From: Epinephelus fuscoguttatus
Taxonomy: Eukaryota; Chordata; Actinopteri; Perciformes; Serranidae
Length of the DNA: 64,000 nt
Direction of reading: 5' to 3'
Assembly (NCBI RefSeq): GCF_011397635.1
Contig: NC_064753.1
Location: forward strand, 33,318,322 to 33,382,321
In this document: positions 59,001 to 64,000 of the stretch, in pieces
Numbering within the stretch: position 1 is the stretch's first letter
How the letters are laid out: every line of letters begins with the position of its first letter
The notes under the pieces: model-generated
Seen by the model: the letters and a program-made list of their open reading frames with translations, nothing else
Told to the model about the DNA's origin: nothing
Databases searched by the model: none
Program-made: the position numbers and the translations under genes

Positions 59001-62000
59001 TCAAAATGGCAGCTTTTTTTTGTTCTTTTTTTATACCAACCCAATTGCAGACTTCTGAACACTATGTGTGCTGAATGTTATGTGTCTGTTGTAATTCAAC
59101 AGAGATCTGAAGCCCACAAATGTGCTTCTGGATGAGGATGACAGGCCTCTTCTGATGGACCTTGGCTCTATGAACCGTGCCAGGATTGAGGTAAGGGCAC
59201 AGTCTGTTCTTCATGTAACATCACAACTAAGACGCTGTGTGGTTTATGAGATGGGACTCTCAGTGTATAATAACAGAGTTCAGTGCCAGTGTCCATTTTT
59301 ATAACATATGTGTTATCTACAAAAAAGGGGGTTTTAAGATTAAGACAAAGCGATCCAAACAAGATAAGACAAATGGCCTGCAATATCGGGTGATGTCTCA
59401 CCACCAAATACTGTAAAAGAGAAATGCATATGTAGCCATGACATTCCCTCTGGCTCCTACTTTCAAGTCCACTGTCAGTGATTAACACCTCAGTACAACT
59501 AGATAACGATATGACCATAATTTGTTAGCTATGTAGATTATTTCAATCAAATATTTTAAAATAACCATACTGTGCTTGATGGCATTTGATTATTTTTGTG
59601 ATTTATTTGGAACTTCCATATAAAAACCCACAACTCCCTCACATGAGACAACACTTGATTTAAAATCAAAAGACTAAATACAGTAAAACTAAAATTCTTT
59701 AATGAAAGCTTTAAGACTCTTGAGAACAATAATTTCAAGTGTTACACAAGCTGTATTTACAACTTCACTCTCTTCTTCCATGTCAGCCCAAATCATGTTA
59801 TCTTGCAAGGCAGTTTGATTTGCCAGATAACACAGCAATTACAAGATCACGCAAGAATCCAGCCCATATTTGCTACATAGCCTGCTCTGAATAGCTCCCA
59901 TGGTTGAAATGGTATTGTCTCTGTCTTGGTTGACACCTTTCTACCATTACATGGTATACATACCGTCATATCACCCAAGCCAAGTTGCAACACATCAGTT
60001 CCTTGTGGGTTTTACTAGATAGCAGAGTAACATTTTTAATGCTAATGAACGGCATTAAAATACCATGCTTCACATCCTTAAAATGTATTTTGATTTTCAG
60101 CTGTGTATGTTGTTAAAGGCCTGTCCTCTGAACATCAGGTCCTCTAAATGATTCACACTATTTCAGGTTAGAGGAACCAGAGAAGCCATGACCATACAGG
60201 ACTGGGCAGCACAGCGGTGCACCATTTCCTACAGGGCTCCTGAACTCTTCAATGTAGAGAGCCACTGCATTATAGATGAGCGCACTGACATCTGGGTAAA
60301 GCCTTGTCTTCTTTATCTTTTGTGTGTTGTGCATTTTGTGACATCACTTGACTAGTTGATTGACATCATTTAGTATCTGAAACCAAACACTAACGTTACT
60401 GTGGATCATTCATTGACTACTTCTTTTTCTCGTCTTTGATGTCTCCCATTCTCCTCCAGTCACTTGGCTGTGTGCTTTACTGTATGATGATGTTGGAGGG
60501 GCCATATGACATGGTATTTCAGAAGGGGGACAGTGTTGCCCTGGCTGTCCAGAATCCAGTGACCATCCCACAGTCTTGCAGGTCAGTCTTCAAACTAGAA
60601 AACAATCTTACAGTGTAACATGAGGAAAGTTTCCTGACATTCACTAATATCTGCGCAGAAATGTTCTTACCCTACACAAAAAATAAGTACTTGCGCAAAA
60701 TCACCGTCGGGTTCATGACACGTGCGTACCGGCCAATTTTGTTCTCACCACGGTGCGTATGTTAGTAAATCAGAACCATTCTAAATTGACAGGCGCGTGT
60801 CCGCGATTTTGCAATCAGCATACTACCACGCCCCCATTTCTCCATATAAGGAAACCGCTTGGCTAGAGTTGATTCATGAATGAAGGAAGCGGTTACGCGA
60901 GGAGAGAAGTAGTAAATTTCACAGTTTGTTAGAAGCGATGGCGCCAGATCTTACAGGAATGCCATGGGTCATTGTAAGATTGTGGAGGACACAGCATGCC
61001 AGGATGATCTTGCACACCTTCTCAGGGGTATAAAGTAGTTTGCCACCAGCTGTATCCGATCCAAACACATCCAACGGCCCTTAAGCACGCCAAAAGTGCG
61101 CTCTACGGCGCGTGTGTAAGCATGTATGTTATTATAGCGCACCTCTTGAGGGGTTTCAGGGTTTGCGTATGGTGTCATCAGCCATGTTTTAAGGCCATAT
61201 GCCCGGTCACCCAAACAATATAACATTTTAACATTAACGGAATAGAGACTTACTGAAAATACTAACTTAAAACAATTGAAATAAAAGACTAGAACAAAAG
61301 ATGCTCACCAACAAGCCATCCACTTCTCACAGCCCCTGCCTCCAAACGCATTCCCACTGTACTGTTTTACAAAATAAATGAGTCGTGGGTGCCTCCTGGC
61401 CAGCGGGCCACAGCCTTAAGGATATGGCAGTCGGCATTACAGATCATCTGCACGCTGATGGAGTGATAGTTTTTCTGTTCATGTTATTTTTAATATTTTA
61501 ATTGTCACAATGATGAGGGTGAACGTGTGTCAATTTCATGGTAATTTAATCCATTTGGCCAATATATTAGTAAATTAATTATTTTAAAAAATGTTAATTA
61601 AATCTCTTTTTCATGAATGTGGTTTTATAGACTCTGCATGTACTTAAAAGGTATGTTTGCATTTTCTAAGTCAGTTCGGCCTTCCTCATTTGTGCGTACG
61701 CATGGTCTGAGGCAGTTCTAAATTTGTTCGCAGAGTAAGAACAAATTCGGGTAAGAAAATATTGATGAATCCCGGATTTGTGCGCCAAACGATCGTACGC
61801 ACAATTTAAGCACAGATTTGTGCGTACGCACTGTTTGTGAATGAGGCCGAATGTGTTCGTTTCTGTTACTGCTCTGGATAGTGGTAGATCCCACCATTTT
61901 TTCCATTGGTTAGTGTGTGTATCAGATGTTAAAGGGCCAGTGTGTAATATTTGGCATGGTTTATTGTCAATCTGAATCTGAATCTGAATATTCTACCCAT

Positions 62001-62064
62001 TAATATGTTTATATAAGTGTATAATCGCTATAATTCGTTTGGTTTTCATAGCCTTATAATTATG

Positions 62065-62111
<47 letters not shown>

Positions 62112-63566
62112 CAAGGGCCTTGCTTTAGAGAGGTCGCCATCTTGCGCCGCCATGTATGTACGGCAGACCGAGCGGACAATCCAGCCAGCCAGAGAACGTG
62201 TTTCGCGTGTATAAATAAACCAACGAAGACAGCGGAAGGAAGGAAGAAGGAGGAGGAAACAGCAGAGAGTGTTAGTAGTTCATTGATGGAGAGTAGTGAA
62301 AAGTTTTTTTAGTTATAAAGTTTGCGAATGGACCACACTTACCATGCAACAGGAGAGAATGAACCTGAACCGTCATCTGCGAGGAAAAGAAGACGCAACT
62401 TCACTCCTTGTGATGCACTCTCTGCGGCGCTTTTCCTCCTGATGATATATCTCCCCAACAATGGTAGCACCAAATCCCATTCTGTGCATTCAGCCTCTCT
62501 TCTCACCCGCTCAGCATCAAATACATGGAATTCCTCATCTGTATGCTCCGGCTCAAACAGGTATGGCTCTGGGTCTGTGTCTGCTACAAGAAACTCTTCA
62601 AAATCTCGTTCAAAGTCGTCCATTGCAGCTACTATAGTCCGGAGATATTGCTAGGCTAAATAAACACCTGAGCTCTGTTTACCGGCTACGCTGTCAGTCA
62701 GTGTGTGGGCTGGAGATTGGCGGAGCAGAGAGGGGAGGGAGGTCCCCATTCGGTATGGTAAACGAGTATGTGTGTATGAAGTGTGTCTGTTATGCTAGAA
62801 GAGTCAGAGTTTGGGACGGAGTCTTTTACCCCCTGGAGTGTTACCGGAGTTTCTGGAGTGCTCAAATAAACTGGCCTTTTTCCCGAACACTCCTCTGGTC
62901 TCCTGCTCGTGAGTGATTCATTACAATATCGTAACATGGTTTAGATTTCTAAATAAACATTCACCTCGTCGCTAGATAGACCTACTCCTGAAAAACTCAT
63001 GCGCAAGGCTTTTTGTCCCTACGAGGCCACCGTCATTTACCCGACGGGAGGGGTGAGTGAGTGAGCCCTGCAATCTAGAATTTGACCACTGATGTCACTG
63101 TTTTCAACCCATTTTACACACTGGCCCTTTAAGGACATAGTTAACAGCGGTCTGACTTATCAAAGTAGTACAAACTAACTGAATGTAGTTTAATTTCTAA
63201 CTGAACAAAAATGCAATGTGAAAACACAAGTTGAATTTTTATGTTATGTTTTTTTTTTTTGTTTATGATCTCATCTCTGTCCTTGAAACCTGACTTCCTA
63301 CAGAATTCATATTGATGATGATCCTGTGATTGATGTTAGTGATGCACGCTTGTGCTAAAGTTTAAAAGTATAAATATGGATCAAATTTAAGTTGCTGTAA
63401 TTTGATGTCTGTTTGTCTTGTGACCAGTTACTCGGAGGGTCTGCAGATGCTGCTGAGTTCCATAATGGTGTCAAATCCCCAGGAGAGACCAAACATCAGC
63501 TGGGTTCTTGACCAGGTACAGGACCTGCAGAGTCGCAGCCCCAACACTCAAACCAACATGGTCTGA
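56050..63566 (+). CDS. stk16: Serine/threonine-protein kinase 16
   Basis: STK16 (PKL12/MPSK1) is a membrane-anchored kinase of the Numb-associated kinase family, acting at the Golgi/secretory pathway. Coding exons: 56050-56135, 57314-57533, 57620-57753, 59103-59190, 60167-60295, 60460-60581, 63428-63566. All are GT-AG and in phase; total 305 aa, the same as human. The N-terminus MGQTLCICSRG keeps Gly2 for myristoylation and Cys6/Cys8 for palmitoylation. Kinase motifs: LDEGGFSYVDLIE (Gly loop), YALKRIL (catalytic Lys), YAHRDLKPTN (HRD), LMDLGSM (DLG in place of DFG, usual for STK16), YRAPELFN (APE), WSLGCVLYCMM (helix F). A non-coding 5' exon near 55600 is likely. Introns carry four DNA transposons. 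The 3' UTR runs towards the window end. Confidence 0.96.
56365..56876. mobile_element. MITE with 28-bp inverted repeats and TA ends (Tc1/mariner type)
   Basis: The left end is TACACCGATCAGCCAAAACA and continues ttaaaacca; the right end is the reverse complement with TACATTGATCAGCC. Both begin with TA, the Tc1/mariner target duplication. It lies in the first coding intron of stk16 and encodes no transposase. Confidence 0.85.
58705..58897. mobile_element. Palindromic hAT MITE, 193 bp
   Basis: tagggctgggcgata at the left and tatcgcccagcccta at the right form a perfect 15-bp inverted repeat. Flanks GTTTTGGG (58697-58704) and GTTTTCGG (58898-58905) are an 8-bp duplication with one change. Inside stk16 intron 3. 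Confidence 0.88.
60650..61860 (-). mobile_element. PIF/Harbinger element remnant
   Basis: The minus strand encodes DDE transposase pieces: HSISVQMICNADCHILKAVA and RWPGGTHDSFI at 61490-61370, then LGDRAYGLKTWLMTPYANPE and RAVERTFGVLKGRWMCLDRI at 61215-61050. A GTGAGC donor near 61310 suggests an intron between the two parts. A stop follows DSFIL, and the N-terminal half is missing. The ends carry GC-rich repeats (gtgcgtacgca) but a clean inverted repeat was not resolved. Inserted in stk16 intron 6. Confidence 0.75.
61929..63132. mobile_element. TTAA-flanked DNA transposon with short inverted repeats
   Basis: It begins TTAAAGGGCCAGTGTGTAA and ends with the reverse complement (acacactggccctttaa), about 19 bp, with TTAA on both sides. 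The interior contains a (TA)n tract (62069-62110) and a P2X7-ballast-like first exon on the minus strand, but no transposase. It is the second TTAA element in the window with this kind of cargo. It lies in stk16 intron 6. Confidence 0.85.
62339..62623 (-). pseudogene. P2X7 ballast-like first exon inside the transposon
   Basis: The reading starts MDDFERDFEEFLVADTDPE and gives EPYLFEPEHTDEEFHV, the same motif as EPYLLEPEYTD in the element at 1-1155 and in fish 'P2X purinoceptor 7-like' genes. An acidic start followed by a basic segment (IIRRKS) is seen. The Cys-rich second part of the domain was not found nearby, so this is at most one exon. Confidence 0.55.
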
Positions 63567-63884
63567 TCTTGCACGGTGCACTGGATGTCGGGTGTTGGAA
63601 ACCTTTGCACACAGAATTGAACGTCTATTATGTTGAGCTTGAAAATGTTTATTTTATTTGTTGACTTTAGCGTAAAAACCTAGGTGCAGACTTTCACTCA
63701 GTTTGGGGAGCTTGGCAACAGCATAAGCTTTAAATCCGACCTGTGTAGACTCTTGTATTCCTCATAGACTTACATTATAAGAAGATTTTGAAATGCCTTA
63801 AATGTAATTTCACCCTGCAATACAATCATTTTTGGCAAGGGTCAACTGTTTCCTCCAACAGTGAAGTGGCTTTATCTTGTAATC

Positions 63885-64000
63885 TTAAAGGGATAGTTCA
63901 GCATTTTGCAAAATACACTTAGTGCTTTTTCCAAGAGTTACATGAGAAGATAGATACCACCCTCGTGTCGGCCCTTTTATTGTGAAACTGGAGCCGGCAG
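63885..64000. mobile_element. TTAA MITE, cut by the window end
   Basis: TTAAAGGGATAGTTCAGCAT opens the element and 'agatagataccaccctcg' follows, both related to the MITE at 7935-8180. The right end lies outside the window. It sits in or just beyond the stk16 3' UTR. Confidence 0.65.

Overview
The window is vertebrate nuclear DNA, almost certainly from a ray-finned (teleost) fish. It has short exons with GT-AG introns, an interleukin-1/18 receptor cluster, and fish-type repeats: DANA-like tRNA SINEs, L2, RTE and Rex-type LINEs, hAT, PIF/Harbinger and TTAA-class DNA transposons. About a tenth of the DNA is coding. The species cannot be named from the sequence.

Layout, left to right. (1) 1-1155 is a TTAA-flanked transposon carrying a P2X7 'ballast'-like gene fragment. 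(2) 1990-12554, minus strand, is ccdc81, whose C-terminal exons lie beyond the left edge. (3) 13187-20995, plus, is an IL-1 decoy receptor (il1r2-like, 8 exons, 383 aa, no TIR). (4) 24373-29891, plus, is a signalling IL-1 receptor (10 exons, 541 aa, three Ig domains, TM, TIR). (5) 34096-49901, plus, is il18rap (12 exons, 569 aa), with an antisense L2 LINE of about 5 kb in intron 4. (6) 51560-53175, minus, is pcnp (5 coding exons, 171 aa), tail-to-tail with il18rap. (7) 56050-63566, plus, is stk16 (7 coding exons, 305 aa), with four DNA transposons in its introns. The rest is intergenic or intronic and full of repeats.

The receptor cluster works as a set. The decoy and the signalling receptor have nearly identical ligand-binding Ig exons, so they probably compete for the same ligand, one absorbing it and the other signalling through its TIR domain. 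il18rap encodes the signal-transducing partner of the IL-18 receptor. No il18r1 lies between the IL-1 receptors and il18rap.

The most interesting result is how the two IL-1 receptor genes were built. The decoy's short cytoplasmic tail is written over a fossil of a TIR exon, read in a different frame. The signalling gene carries, between its Ig3 exon and its own TM exon, a dead copy of the decoy-type TM exon fused directly to a dead second Ig3 exon. The Ig1-Ig2 exons of the two genes differ at only a few bases, while their signal peptides, exon 5 and C-termini are unrelated or highly diverged. Together these point to unequal exchange plus gene conversion swapping ectodomains between decoy and signalling receptors. 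A second theme is a pair of TTAA transposons (1-1155 and 61929-63132), both carrying a P2X7-ballast-like first exon.
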